DNA of 64,000 nucleotides from Copromyces sp. CBS 386.78 (lineage: Eukaryota > Ascomycota > Sordariomycetes > Sordariales > Sordariaceae), in contig MU839187.1 of the NCBI GenBank assembly GCA_030685235.1, positions 1 through 64,000 of the forward strand. Reading direction: 5' to 3'. The first letter of the stretch is position 1. The number at the start of each line of letters is the position of its first letter. A program made the position numbers and the translations under genes. The notes beneath the pieces are model-generated. The model was not told where the DNA came from and ran no database searches. It saw only the letters and a program-made list of their open reading frames with translations. Shown piece by piece: positions 43,296 to 54,910 of this stretch.

Positions 43296-46200
43296 AATTA
43301 TAAGCCCTCTTCAACCTTCCCTATGATTAATAGTATTTAAAGTAGCAATCCTTATTATTATCTAGCATTTATACACCGGGTATAAATAATACTCACAACC
43401 TTCGACTAAACTCAATTTACGACCTCCCTACATCGCGCGCCCATAAAGATTTTAGGAAGCACTTACTATACCTTCTATCTACATTAATTAATAATAACTT
43501 TAAATTAAACGATTCAATCTCTACCTAATCCAGCGACTTCAAACCCTCCCGCGTCCAATCAAATAATTTACGCACCCCTTCTAAGCTTTTTCAACTCTTA
43601 TAAAATACGCGATAACGATAATATCGACGCTGACATTGCTAATATTGCTAATATATCTTTTAATTTATCCTCCTTCGTCTATTTCTAAGGCGAATACAAT
43701 ATCGATAGCTAGGAATAAAGTTTCGAGGCCGAGTTTAACTCCCTAGGTTTATATAAGTTTATTTTCGCTAAGGATCCCCCCGCTAAACCTAACGAGGAGA
43801 CTAAGCCTAAAAAGTACGAGATCTAGTATATAAAGCGTATTAGTACTATAAAAGTTCTATTGTCTACCCTTAAGAATAAATCGGTTACTACTACCCTTAT
43901 AGTTAACGGATAAGATAGAAAAAGTAAAGATCCTAAAGTATTATATAACTTCGTTAAATCCTATATCGCTCGTATTATTAATAAGGCCCGTATAGAAGTC
44001 CTCTATACGTATATATCTATTAAGAAATCTAACTTCGATTCTATAGGTTCCTTTTTCAATTAGTATATTAAATTCCGTAAGCGCGTTTACGATATTAAAT
44101 ACGAATTTACTAATAATATTAAGATCGGTTACTTGTACAACGCAGTTAAAAATATATACCTTATCGACGCTAAATACTAGTCGAAGGCCTTAGAAAATAA
44201 ATAAATAACGACTAGTAATCTATTAGCCAAGCTGAATAATATTGGTATCGCTAAGTCCCGCCTTGCCAGCTTTAATATTAATATTTAGAAAACAGCCGTT
44301 TAAACTAATCCTGTACAATCTTCTATATCTAAATCTAATAATAAGACCTCCTCCTCTAAGGATAATAAGAAGGTTAAATATACTAAATATAATAAGAAGA
44401 TCTATCTATCCTAGAAGTATATACCGTACGGTTATTACATTTCGAACAAAGTAGAGATCTACTAAGTCTACAACCCTAAGCAAGCTCCTAATACCTAGCG
44501 CCCTAAGAAAGAGATTCTAACTAAAAAGGCTACCGCTAGTACTACTACCTTAGCTAATAATACCTCCTCCAACCTCACTACCCCGGCTACTACTACTTCG
44601 AATTCTACCCTACTATATAACAGTGGAATATTTATAGCCACTAATAGTATAGGCAATCTAAATTTTTACTAGAGCCCCTAGCTAACGCTACCCAACGTAT
44701 TAATAGTTATTAATCAAACGGTTTTAACTATTTACAACTTCAATATACATAGGGTAATAATAATGTTAAAGACTAATAGACTTAAAGGTAATACAATATA
44801 TACAATCTAATTATCTATAACTCTAGTTGTACCTCTAATATTTTCAATTATTTTAAGTAGTTCATAGACTTACAACCACTCCTACACCTTATTATTTATA
44901 CCGTTAGTAATAGTAATTCTACGTATACCTACCATATAAGTACTGTAGAGCTTACAATGCCTACTAACCGCGTTAATATTACGGTCTGTATTAAGAACGT
45001 AATTTATTACCCCTCTACTCTAATAAATCTACTTACGATAAAAGGTCTATTCGATAATAGTATAGCTTAGGATATACGTATAAACTAGATAATAGTATAT
45101 AAGGTTATTATCTAGTATAAATAAATTAATAACTTTCTAGCGCTACCGGTTATCGTACGACCAAACTTTGCTCAAAATATTCGTTATATTATAATAGTAT
45201 TAATTAATTATTTAATAATGTACCGTCGTTTTATATACGTAGGTAGGGATTAAATCCTTAAAGTTTATAAGAAGGCTAGTATTAAATTAAATAATACCTA
45301 TAATTATTTCTACGAAATATACATTAAAGTGAAAATTTACGATATTATCCCTAAAATCGCTAGTAAAGTAACGATTTAACTTATAGTATATATTTACGTT
45401 AATATCGTCTCTTATACCGTTGCTAGTTATAAAGGATATAAATATATAATCTATTTTATCGATGAAGTAATTAGGTTTTACTAGGCTAAATTCATAGTTA
45501 ATAAAGGTAATATATTTACCTAAATTAAAAAGTTTAAGAAATAGGCTGAATTCTAGAACGGTCTTAAAATTAAAGTTTTTAGTTTTAACGGCGGCCTAAA
45601 ATTCGGTTTTAGTACAAAGGAATTTTAATATAGTAAATTCGTTAATTAAGTACGTATAAAAGGCGTTAAACTTTTTAAATTAATACCCTATACCCCTTAA
45701 ATACAAGGAAAAATCAAATGAATAGGCGCTATTATTATACAATATACTAGAACTTTAATAATAAATCTCTAAATCCTAAAATAACTCTAGCCTTTTATCG
45801 TTAATTATATCGTCAGAGTCTTAAACTTATTACCTTCAAAAACTAATATAGATTATAAGAGCCTATAAGAGCTCCTCGCAAAAGTAGCTAACTTTTTAGA
45901 GGAGATTAAGAAACTTTATATTAAATACTTATAATCGTATTTTTATACCGTATACTACTTTATTAAATTAGAAAAACGGCTACGAGGCAATAAATTTCGT
46001 GCTAGAGTATAGAAGGGATATTTTATCGGTTTTAATAATCTTTATAGCCGTATTATATTTATTTAGAATCCTGCTATAGGCGAGATCGTTCGAACTAGTG
46101 CGGTTACGTTCCTAGAAAAAGATCTAGTCAACGATAAGGAGATTAAAGATAATAATAGCGAAATCGTTCAATATTATATTATCTTTTTTAACCAGACTGT

Positions 46201-48788
46201 TAATAAGATTAATAGAGTCGCTAATAGCGGTTACTAGATCTAAATTAACGTTGATAGTAAGAACTCCTAAAACTAATAATAGTAAGCCTAGTAGGCTCCC
46301 CTACTTCCAGTTCAATATATTACTCAAAAACTTGGAGAATAGACCGTAACTCTCCTTATACTAAAGCCTACCCCAGCACCTTAGTAGGGCGTTCTAACTT
46401 CCTCAATTAATCTAGCGCAACCCTTTCAAGTACCCTATCTTACGATTTATTAATAGACCCCCTTATTACTAAAGCCAGACTAACAAGGTATTTTAAATTC
46501 CATTGAAGAGGAGTTAATCTATAGGGGTAATAATCACAATTATAATTAAAATTATAATAAGGATTAATTATTAGATTTTAAAGATTTTAATAAGGAAGAT
46601 TCTAAACCCCGCGAATAACGTAACCTTTCTAATAATAATAAGCTAACCGTATATATTGCACTAAGTATACCGTTGCCCAATTCATTATAGCAACCCGCAT
46701 TAGAAGCTCGCTTACCTTCGATTAATACCCCTAACCGATTTCGAGGTTTCGATCCTACTTTAAGTACAAATATCAATAAACTACAACTTCAGCCTCCTCC
46801 CAGCTCTCTCCAGCCACCTATTCAATAGGCTGCTCCAGCTCAATAGACTATTCAACCGATCGATCCTCCCCAACTATTTCGACCACATCGTTCGTCAGCT
46901 AAACCCGCTAATTACGACTATTATAACTAGAAGGTTAAAGATAGTAATAGCAATATTGTTTAAAAGAAAGTTATACTACCTAACAACTTCTATAGTATAA
47001 TAGAAGGTCGTCTCGTTCGTTGTAAACCCTTAGTATATTATTTAACGGCTATAAAAGTCTAATACGATCTAGTATACTTTACGGCTACTAAAATAAGTCG
47101 TAACATTCTAAAAAACCTTTAGTAAGCACGGAAATAGCATAATTTCAAAACATATTAGCTCCTAATAATAAAGAAATAAGTTAAAGTATTAGAAGATCGT
47201 CAAATTTATATACTAATACTTAGAACTAGTAATATATAGGTTTTACCTAGTAAATAGGTATATAACGAAAAATATTTTATTAATTAGAAGGATTAGATAA
47301 TTAGAATTAAATAAGTAGTTTACAGTAACTATAAATAAGGTAATTAGACTATATAAAATATTTACGTTACAATCGCTTATTCGGTTAATATTCATCTTTT
47401 CTTAATTATTATAATTATAAATAATTATAAATACTTCTAATTCGATTTCGATATTACTTTCTTTAATACCCCTATCCTAAATAATATTAAATATTATATT
47501 AAATAACTTACTTTTCTAGAGAAACCGCTAAAAGGATATTATAAAGAAAATACTGTTTATTAATTTACTAAAGTACTATACGGCTTCAAACGTTCCCCCC
47601 TCTACTAATTTCAAACCCTCTTACCTATTTTAAAAGAAGCGGGTTTTATACTTATTAACGTAGACTTATATTTCCTAACTAATATATAATTAAGTATAAT
47701 AATCGTATTCTATATTAATAATCTCCTTATTACTACGGTAATTACTAAAGTCGTCAACGAAGTTAAAAACCAATTAGCAAACTATTTCAAATTTAAAGAA
47801 TTAGGAGAAGTACGTACCTTTTTAAGATATAATATTATAAAGGATCGCCAAACCCGCACAATCTTTATATCCCAAAAACGATATACCTAGTCTATTATTA
47901 CGAAATTTAATAATAGAAAGTTTTACAATATTAAAATACTTTAATTTTCCGATTTTAAAATTTATAGAAGTATTAAAGTATTTATTAACGAAGCTAAATC
48001 CTACCCCAAAAAGATAAAATCTCTAAATTGGCTATCCACTAGCACTAAACCAGATATTTCCTATACTATTAGCAAATTATCTAAGGCCAATACCAATCCA
48101 ACAAATCGTTACTTCTATATTATAAAATACTTATAGCGCTATCTTTCGGAATATTTAAACTTAAGTATCGAATTGGGAGGTATACTCTCGCTGTTAACAA
48201 CGCCATCCTTCTATACCTATACGGACGTATTATTCGCAAACGATATCCTATCTAGGAAGAATATAGTAGGGTATATAGTATTCTTTACTTATAGTCTAGT
48301 CCTTTAGAAGTCGAAGAAATAGGATTTTATTACAATTAGTATTATAGAGGCGGAGTTTACCAACCTAGTACCTACAACTAAGGCTCTCGATTAAGTTAGA
48401 GGTATATTTAATAACCTCAACGTAAATCTGGGTCTTAATAAAGTCAATAGGATACTTTACACCGACAGTAGTAACGCGAAAAAATCGCGTACTCAACCCT
48501 AATATACCCGCCAGAAATCGATACATCGATATATAATATAAGTAGCTAACCCAGGAGGTGGACAAGAAAGCATTTACCATTAAGCATCTACCCGGCGAGG
48601 AAATACCAGCAGATAGCCTTACGAAGCCTTTAAAGCCAGAGAAGCACGCAAAGTTCGTAAAACTTATCGGTTTAGTGCAGAAGAAGGTTCCCTAGGCATA
48701 AAAACACTATCACAATAATCACCATATAAACAAAAACAATATATATAGTATAGTATAGGATCTAAGGTTCTTCCGGTCTATGGGGGTA

Positions 48789-48971
48789 TGTCGGTGGATC
48801 CCCAGCTAGCACTGGGCATAGGCCATCTGTTCGCCAGCCCTACCGTGCCCTGGCTGCCCACCGTTCTTGTAGACCTCCAGATTTCCTCCTCCTCTCTCTT
48901 GCTCTCTCTCCATAGCAATCCATCACATCTCACGATCTGCTGTTGTTCGTGATCGCCTGCACGCTCTCACA
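48789..48971 (+). repeat. 3' LTR of the copia element
   Basis: 183 bp, starts TGTCGGTGG and ends CTCACA. It keeps more CpA and TpG than the 5' LTR, so it was less affected by RIP. Confidence 0.9.
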
Positions 48972-48976
48972 GATGT

Positions 48977-50225
48977 TTATCACCTTTTCCAGGCCTGAGG
49001 GGAATAGCGATGGCCCACTTTGAAGGCGGCTCTAGAGTGGCATCGAGCGATGGCTTTCAAGTGGCTAAGCCGACGCCTTGTTCGGTGATTTGCGGCACTG
49101 TTGTCCTTGGGCATGCTTCTTCCTGTTTAGTGTCTTTGAGCCTCAACGGGATGATGGGATTATGTCATGCTTGGCAACTCAGGCACCTTGGGATTGTGCT
49201 TTCTCGGTTCCTTAATCATACTAGGTTCTATAGGAAATAGGGTCCGGGCATACCAAACTGTCGTCGTCCACAGCGTCGTTGTTTTCCAGGACACAGAACG
49301 GCTCTCTCTGATTGTCGGAATCATGAGAATGGCAGCCAGGCTGTCAAACAATGAACGGTACTGAGCGGCAACCGCCGCATATTGATGCCTATCAACCGAG
49401 TGTGCACGTTGTTGCGAGGTTGCTCTCCCGCTTTCCCGCTACGCTGCAGTGGTGGATGATCAGTAAGCTGCACTACGATCCGCTAGCTACAACTGGAAAG
49501 CGGTCTTTCAGTGGGGTTCCCTTTTTTGGTCAGCGCGATGCGACTTCGGCTCGACTTTGGTTGACGTCTCCAAGCCCCCGTCAAGCTGGCATCCAACCAC
49601 CACTGGCCAAGTGTAGAGATCGAGAGGGGGCTGTGCAGTAAAGCAGTCCAGCAGATTTTGATGGAGGAAATTCATGATGGCTTGTACAGCGGGCTGCCAA
49701 GGGGGTAGTGACGGGTGTCGGATTGACGGAACACCGTATGGCGAATTTACTGTAAGCCGCATCCCCCCATGTACGGCCCACACTACAAAGTTTGGCAGCA
49801 GAGGCAGTTGCCTCGGTCACTGATATCCCGGCATGTAGCATAACAGCATTCATTCATCCAATCACCGCCTAGCGAAGACATTCCACTTCCTGGACCTCAC
49901 TCACCTCTTGTTGCCTGCACCTTTCTCTTCTCTCCTTACATTATTACAAACTCACACCCGTTGGATACGGCCTATATTGACTCAAAACAGATAGATGGCG
50001 CGCCAAAGGCAACCTAGTCGGCAGACCCCTTGGGCATTTTCTATATACCATCTCCAACAAATTCAAGTACGCACGATCCCATGGGGAGTCCACAGAAGAT
50101 ATTGTAACGAGCATGCGTTTCCAGAGTACCAGTTACCAAGCTTCCCTGACAATGACGGGAGTAGTTAACATACAGATGGAAACATGAAGACATATAGAAC
50201 AGGTATGGCCGTACTCTGCCCAGAC
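48977..50225. other. Intergenic right of the copia element
   Basis: Base composition returns to normal straight after the target duplication. Only short frames are seen. The right end is the 3' side of the HET gene. Confidence 0.35.
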
Positions 50226-52835
50226 TCAATTGAGCCTGACCCATTCCCGAGTCCGCCCACGCTGTTGCACGGCTTCATCCCATCGGCTCCGGAGAAGATA
50301 CCCAACAGCAACCCGGGAGGTTAGATGACGATAACCGGGATGTCGGAACAACCACATGACGAGTACCATGTCGGGATTGGCATCTACCAAGGCCAGAAAC
50401 TCCGGGGAGAAATTGCCTCGCCGACTGTATCTGTTCAAGTACAAAACATTCTGGACATTTTCAAGTGAGAAGTCCAGGTGGCCAAATGAAAGCAGCTCTA
50501 CGCTTGTGGCAATGCCCATGTTGGAGGCTGACGTTGAGAACTCTTCGGGGAAGAATGACTCCAGCGTCCCCGAGTCAACCCTCATCTCGCCAATAAGCTC
50601 AGCATTGTCCATGCTGTCTGCTGCTTCAGGCGAAGAGAATATAGAGCAAAAATGAACATGACTAGACGTTTGCAAAGCATGTTCGTATTCTCGGAACCGC
50701 ACCGGAAATGTGCAAATCGTACCTCCGAATGCCAGCACTGTCTTCTCGGCCAAGGACACATTCATCATCGAGCGATCTCCAGGATTGACGATACGCCGAC
50801 GCAAGACCGATGTATGGTTATCTCCAAAATAGTGATGACCAGGCTCCTTTGCTGGAGCTCGGAACGCAAGTTGCGCAGCCCCTGCCATTCTTCCGTCTAC
50901 CTGGAGGTAGGGAATATAGCCTGGTGATGTCCGCACTAGATGGGCAGCATAGCCCCGCTGAATGCTCGTGAACTCATCAATAAACCAGTCCAAAGTGAGT
51001 TGTATATCGAGACTGTCAAGCCGCCCAAGAGGATAGGAGATAGGGCCTGTCCAGGAAGCCCAAGACCAAGATGGAACACCTTCACAAAGACGCCTGCTTA
51101 GTCGGCCGTTTGGTTGCCACATCAAAGCCGCTCCAAAGAAATACAGGGGGAGGCCAGCGACCGCCATCCCTAGGCCGTCAACCATGTACATAGTGTACAT
51201 GCCCAATGAGGCCTTCAGGATATCTTTGTCATGCGTGAAGTGCCTGGTAGAAAGCTTCTCGACCATCGAAATGTAAATTGCCGAAGCTTGAGCATCCCGT
51301 CCAAGTCCAACCCCCATTTCCAAGCCCAACCCTTTTGGGTCTTCATCCCGTAGGTATCGTTGATACTGCGCAGTAGGAATACTTTCATCCAAAGGCAAGT
51401 CTTCGTTCCAGTTGCCAAGGGCACAGCTGAAGTACGTCCTCTCTGGTGTAAAGAAGAGGAACCGGTCCGAGCACGTTACTTCTTGGAGAGTCCATCCCCT
51501 CGTTGCCCATGTTGACGATTCTACAACTTCTTTGAACTCGGGTCTGTCGAGGCAGAAGCGTAGGCTTCCAACGGTATGGTACTTGCTCGATAGCTGATTT
51601 GGATCTATGTGCAGGATAGAGTGCTGTGCACTGTCTCCGACAGCTGCAACAATTGTCAGGCTAGCCTGGGCATAGATGACGTGCATCAATCCTATCTGAG
51701 TAATTGTATCCTCAGTAGAATCTTGTTCAATGCAAAGGCTGTCAACCCAAATGTATCGATAACCTAGGAACTTGGTAATTTCGATGGCATCTAAGATGGT
51801 CTGTGGAAGCTTTATGGCGGGATTTCGGAAGGCGTCTTTCTCGCATAGGGTGCTGAGGTTTGGGCTTTGCAGGGTGAAGAATGGATCTCTTCCCCATACA
51901 TAGCTGAGAGCGACATATTCGACTTGCCGAAGGTCCACATGGCCGTTAGTACCAGGGTTAGTAGGTACCAACTTCATGTCGATCACATCGATCAACCTGC
52001 TGGGAGCGGTTTGCAGTGTTTCAGATTTTGGTGCCTGTTGGTGTTTGCACTTGTCATGCTGCTTACGGCAGTATTCGAGACAGCGCTTCATCAAGTCCAT
52101 GTCTCGTTTTTCACGGTTAAGTGGCTTCGGTATCATCAATGTAGCCACTGGGTTTGGGGTGTTGAGCATGACTACCCGGTAGTCATCAGGGTGTAGGAAT
52201 AGCTGAAATTCATTGTCGTCCACATCTTCGGAGGCTCTCAAGGGGAGCCAGAGGGACAAAGCCCCGTAATCACAAATAGCGTCGACAGAGACCTGGAGGA
52301 TCAGGTCCTCAGGATCGAGGATGTCGAAGTCACCCGATACTGATGAGATTGAGTTGGTCGTTGAAGTTGTTTTGGACACGGTAGTGCTTCCCAATGACTT
52401 GAAGGCCTCCCTGATCGTGTCAAGGGATATGGGCGCTTCCTCAACCGATGGCATTGACCCCATTGCTGTATATAGATGCCTCTGTTTGGCTCGAAGGATG
52501 AGACGAAGGATGAGTGAACAGAAACCGCACTCCTGGTAGTTGGAAAAGACATGGTCGATAGTTGCAAGTTTTATGTTGTCGGTCGAGTCACGGGTTCCGG
52601 GATGGAAGTCTGACTTGTCGGTTGAGCTGAGTATTTCGTCTAGGTGCAGGGATATGGGATGGCAAACGTGACACAGAGTGTTTCGGACCGAGGCAAAGAT
52701 CTGGCTATCCAAAACCGCGAGGGTGCGCTTGAAGTCTTCGATGCTGATTTGAGACGTGGACATGATGGTTGCTCGTAAGCCGTAAGTGGTTGGGATTTGC
52801 TTCGAAGCTCGATGGCTCGAGATAATGACTGGCAT
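50226..52835 (-). CDS. HET-domain protein (heterokaryon incompatibility type)
   Basis: Intact single exon of 869 codons. The HET domain begins with Y-V-A-L-S-Y-V-W-G (about residues 307-315), continues with I-W-V-D-S-L-C-I-E-Q-D (362-372) and ends near R-G-W-T-L-Q-E (about 446-452), the three hallmark blocks of the family. The N-terminal 300 residues hold a Cys-rich part (C-H-V-C-H, C-G-F-C) common ahead of HET domains. The C-terminal 400 residues have no recognisable repeat or NTPase motif. HET proteins can trigger cell death after fusion of unlike strains, yet most copies in a genome are not known incompatibility genes. A second ATG at residue 25 (52763) may be the true start. It lies 1.25 kb from the copia element. 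Confidence 0.88.
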   Translation of the reverse strand: MPVIISSHRASKQIPTTYGLRATIMSTSQISIEDFKRTLAVLDSQIFASVRNTLCHVCHPISLHLDEILSSTDKSDFHPGTRDSTDNIKLATIDHVFSNYQECGFCSLILRLILRAKQRHLYTAMGSMPSVEEAPISLDTIREAFKSLGSTTVSKTTSTTNSISSVSGDFDILDPEDLILQVSVDAICDYGALSLWLPLRASEDVDDNEFQLFLHPDDYRVVMLNTPNPVATLMIPKPLNREKRDMDLMKRCLEYCRKQHDKCKHQQAPKSETLQTAPSRLIDVIDMKLVPTNPGTNGHVDLRQVEYVALSYVWGRDPFFTLQSPNLSTLCEKDAFRNPAIKLPQTILDAIEITKFLGYRYIWVDSLCIEQDSTEDTITQIGLMHVIYAQASLTIVAAVGDSAQHSILHIDPNQLSSKYHTVGSLRFCLDRPEFKEVVESSTWATRGWTLQEVTCSDRFLFFTPERTYFSCALGNWNEDLPLDESIPTAQYQRYLRDEDPKGLGLEMGVGLGRDAQASAIYISMVEKLSTRHFTHDKDILKASLGMYTMYMVDGLGMAVAGLPLYFFGAALMWQPNGRLSRRLCEGVPSWSWASWTGPISYPLGRLDSLDIQLTLDWFIDEFTSIQRGYAAHLVRTSPGYIPYLQVDGRMAGAAQLAFRAPAKEPGHHYFGDNHTSVLRRRIVNPGDRSMMNVSLAEKTVLAFGGTICTFPVRFREYEHALQTSSHVHFCSIFSSPEAADSMDNAELIGEMRVDSGTLESFFPEEFSTSASNMGIATSVELLSFGHLDFSLENVQNVLYLNRYSRRGNFSPEFLALVDANPDMVLVMWLFRHPGYRHLTSRVAVGYLLRSRWDEAVQQRGRTREWVRLN

Positions 52836-53593
52836 ATTTCATGTCAGCAGTCCGATCAATTCGAGGGATCCATTCATGATATACGTTCGTGAGTCGGCCG
52901 CTAACCTAACTGCTAGCGGGTGCTGACCACTGATGGCAGTGTAACCTCTAGTGCTGTGACTGCGCCGCACCTTCCACCGCTTCTTCCAGCCACCCAAACG
53001 GATAGTAAAGCTCATCGTCATGGCTATCTGTAGTAGAACAGCCGGTGATCGTTTTGTTAGGTCCGGGCCATATTATTCCTCGTCTGTGAACTGGAGACTT
53101 GCGTCTTGCAATGGATCATCTCTGCTCTGTCGTGAGGGATCGGGAAGTCGACCATCGTGAGTCCGTGAGCGCTGAAGCCGGGCGGATGCGGGGTACCTGT
53201 AACGACGGGGGGGAGGCAGTGCACAACGCCGAAAACGGAGAATGGGCAATGATGGATTGAGAATGTAAAGAAGGTGTTGCGGCAGGACAAGGAGTGAGGA
53301 GATTACAGTGGAGTTGGTGATTATTGATTTGTGAAATGGCAAAAGAAAAGGAACGGAAATTCCAAAGTCAAATCAAAAGTTACGTGCTGCTAACACCTTT
53401 CTGCGGCAGGCATTGCCGGCACGTCCACGATGTGCACCTGCATTGAAGTCAGGTGCACAACCTGAGTGGTAGGAACTTCCATTTTTTTTTTTGGAAAAGG
53501 CAGCCGCGCTCAAACTTCAATAAAATTCCTCCATTGTCCCTTCCCACTTGCACGTTAGTCCATTCCACCTTCCATGGTTCCGAGTGATTCGGC
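52836..53593. other. Intergenic between HET and phosphatase genes
   Basis: No gene. It contains a perfect 10-bp inverted repeat TGTGCACCTG/CAGGTGCACA at 53431-53459 and a T-run near 53485. Confidence 0.4.
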
Positions 53594-54389
53594 TCACGGC
53601 AATGAACCAACACTCAACCCTCCAACCGCCGCCTCAGGCAAATCCCCGCCAAGACCCGCCGGCGTCTCGAAACTCTGTCCCATGCCACCTTTCGCGCCCG
53701 TGATCTGCTTCAATGACGGCCTTCCCTCTTTGACTTCCCTCTCCTCAATCTCAAAGATGCGATAATCGCCGTTGTTAAACCACCACCCCGTCACTCCGGC
53801 CCTCAAGAACCCCGAATGACTGACTGCGATAACAGCCTTGCCGTCCTCCATCTCGGGCCAAACCTTGGCCTCAATCTCCTTTAACACATCCTCTCCTCTT
53901 TGCAGAATCGAGTCCTTGGTGTGCCAGTACTTCTTGGCCTTCTCTGACTTGCGGCTCTTGTCAGGCCAGACTTCATCGACTCTTGAGAAGTCTACCTCTG
54001 GGAACTCCTTCTTTAGGACTTCAATGGTAGACCCCGTGTCGCAGGGCTTGTCGCTGTTCTCCTGCCAGCCGGCGTGGGCGACGATGGGGATGTTGTTTTC
54101 CTTGGCGTAGTTGCCGAAGGAAAGCAGAGCCGTTTCCATGGTGCGGCGCATAGGAGAGACAATGATCAGGCTGATTTGGTACTTATTGGGCACTTCGGTC
54201 TTGAAGAAGTGCTTGCGGAGGGAGCGGCATTGTGTCTGGCCGAGCTCGGAGAGAGGGGGGTCGTGGATGGAATAATCTTGTGGTAAGTGTCAGCATGAGT
54301 GGGTTTTACGATGAGTAGGACTAGGGGGACTTATTGTCGACGTTGTGGAGAGCCTCAGCGTGGCGGACTAGGATAAGTGTTGGTGGCAT
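53594..54389 (-). CDS. Histidine phosphatase (phosphoglycerate-mutase-like)
   Basis: Exon 1 (54389-54335) encodes M-P-P-T-L-I-L-V-R-H-A-E-A, with the catalytic R-H-A/G-E motif of the family. Exon 2 (54276-53594) supplies D-P-P-L-S-E-L-G, S-P-M-R-R-T-M-E-T, W-Q-E-N-S and V-S-H-S-G-F-L-R, the remaining phosphate-pocket residues. The protein has about 245 residues and is probably cytosolic. Phosphatase substrates in this broad group vary; the closest general match is to the yeast PMU1-like branch rather than true glycolytic mutase. The only intron that restores the frame starts ATAAGT instead of GTAAGT and ends CACAAG, with a good branch site (GCTGAC). The frame is open about 100 codons upstream, but the family starts at this Met. 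Confidence 0.85.
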
Positions 54390-54910
54390 CTTGGTGGTGA
54401 GACTTGCTGATGGCTTCAAGAACGATTCAGGGGAAGTAAACAAAGAGTCCAGGTGAGTGGAGTCAGTGGTTGTTGGGTGGTCTTTGACAAACTTGGTGCT
54501 TGGAAATGACTGGATATCCAAAAAAGAAAGCGAATCACACCCACTTATAAACAATATGGGTCTCAAACTTACTCGTAGTTCCCTTGTGATGATGAGATGA
54601 GGAGTTGTCTCGCTGCACCACCCAGCGCGTAACCGTTCGGCGATCACCTCAACTGTGGCAGCTCGTTGGTAAGGCGAGACCCACTGCAAACAGGGCGAGT
54701 CCGCTGAAACAGCCGCCCCGAATCCCGATGAACCAACTGAATCGTGGACCAGTCCTTCAATTCAGCCAATCAGAGAAGCCAGAGGACGCTTACCGCGTTG
54801 CCGGCCGCGACACAGCAACTGCCCTGCGTCTCCAACTGCATCATCATCACGGACATCACCGTGTTGGTTGATCGGGTGTTCAACACAAACATCAACCATT
54901 GTCCATCAAG
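54390..54910. promoter_or_regulatory. Shared divergent promoter, phosphatase and CTNNBL1
   Basis: The two genes start on opposite strands 521 bp apart. C/T- and CA-rich tracts run towards the CTNNBL1 start. No definite site was assigned. Confidence 0.5.

Larger units (their letters stand above)
43114..48971 (+). mobile_element. Ty1/copia LTR retrotransposon, RIP-inactivated
   Basis: Two LTRs (TG...CA) bound a 5.49-kb AT-rich interior. Exact 5-bp direct repeats GATGT flank the element (43109-43113 and 48972-48976). Although full of stops, the interior still shows copia order. The integrase part (about 45250-46130) has N-G-G-x-x-F and Y-T-P blocks and an L-R-G-N-K-F-R-A-R-V-like G-Y-F-x-G-F tail. 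Next is reverse transcriptase with L-Y-G-F-K-R-S-P (about 47575) and a YxDD box now read Y-I-N-N (about 47713). Then comes the RNase H end with K-H-L-P-G-E, A-D-S-L-T-K-P-L (48577-48640). The Asp-to-Asn change at the active site is what C-to-T changes on the other strand would produce. A purine-rich GGGGGTA precedes the right LTR. The element is dead. Confidence 0.93.

Noticed and set aside
43300..48780. Possible centromere-like or AT isochore DNA
   Set aside because: Borders coincide exactly with LTRs and a target duplication, and copia motifs are still readable, so it is a RIP-treated retrotransposon.
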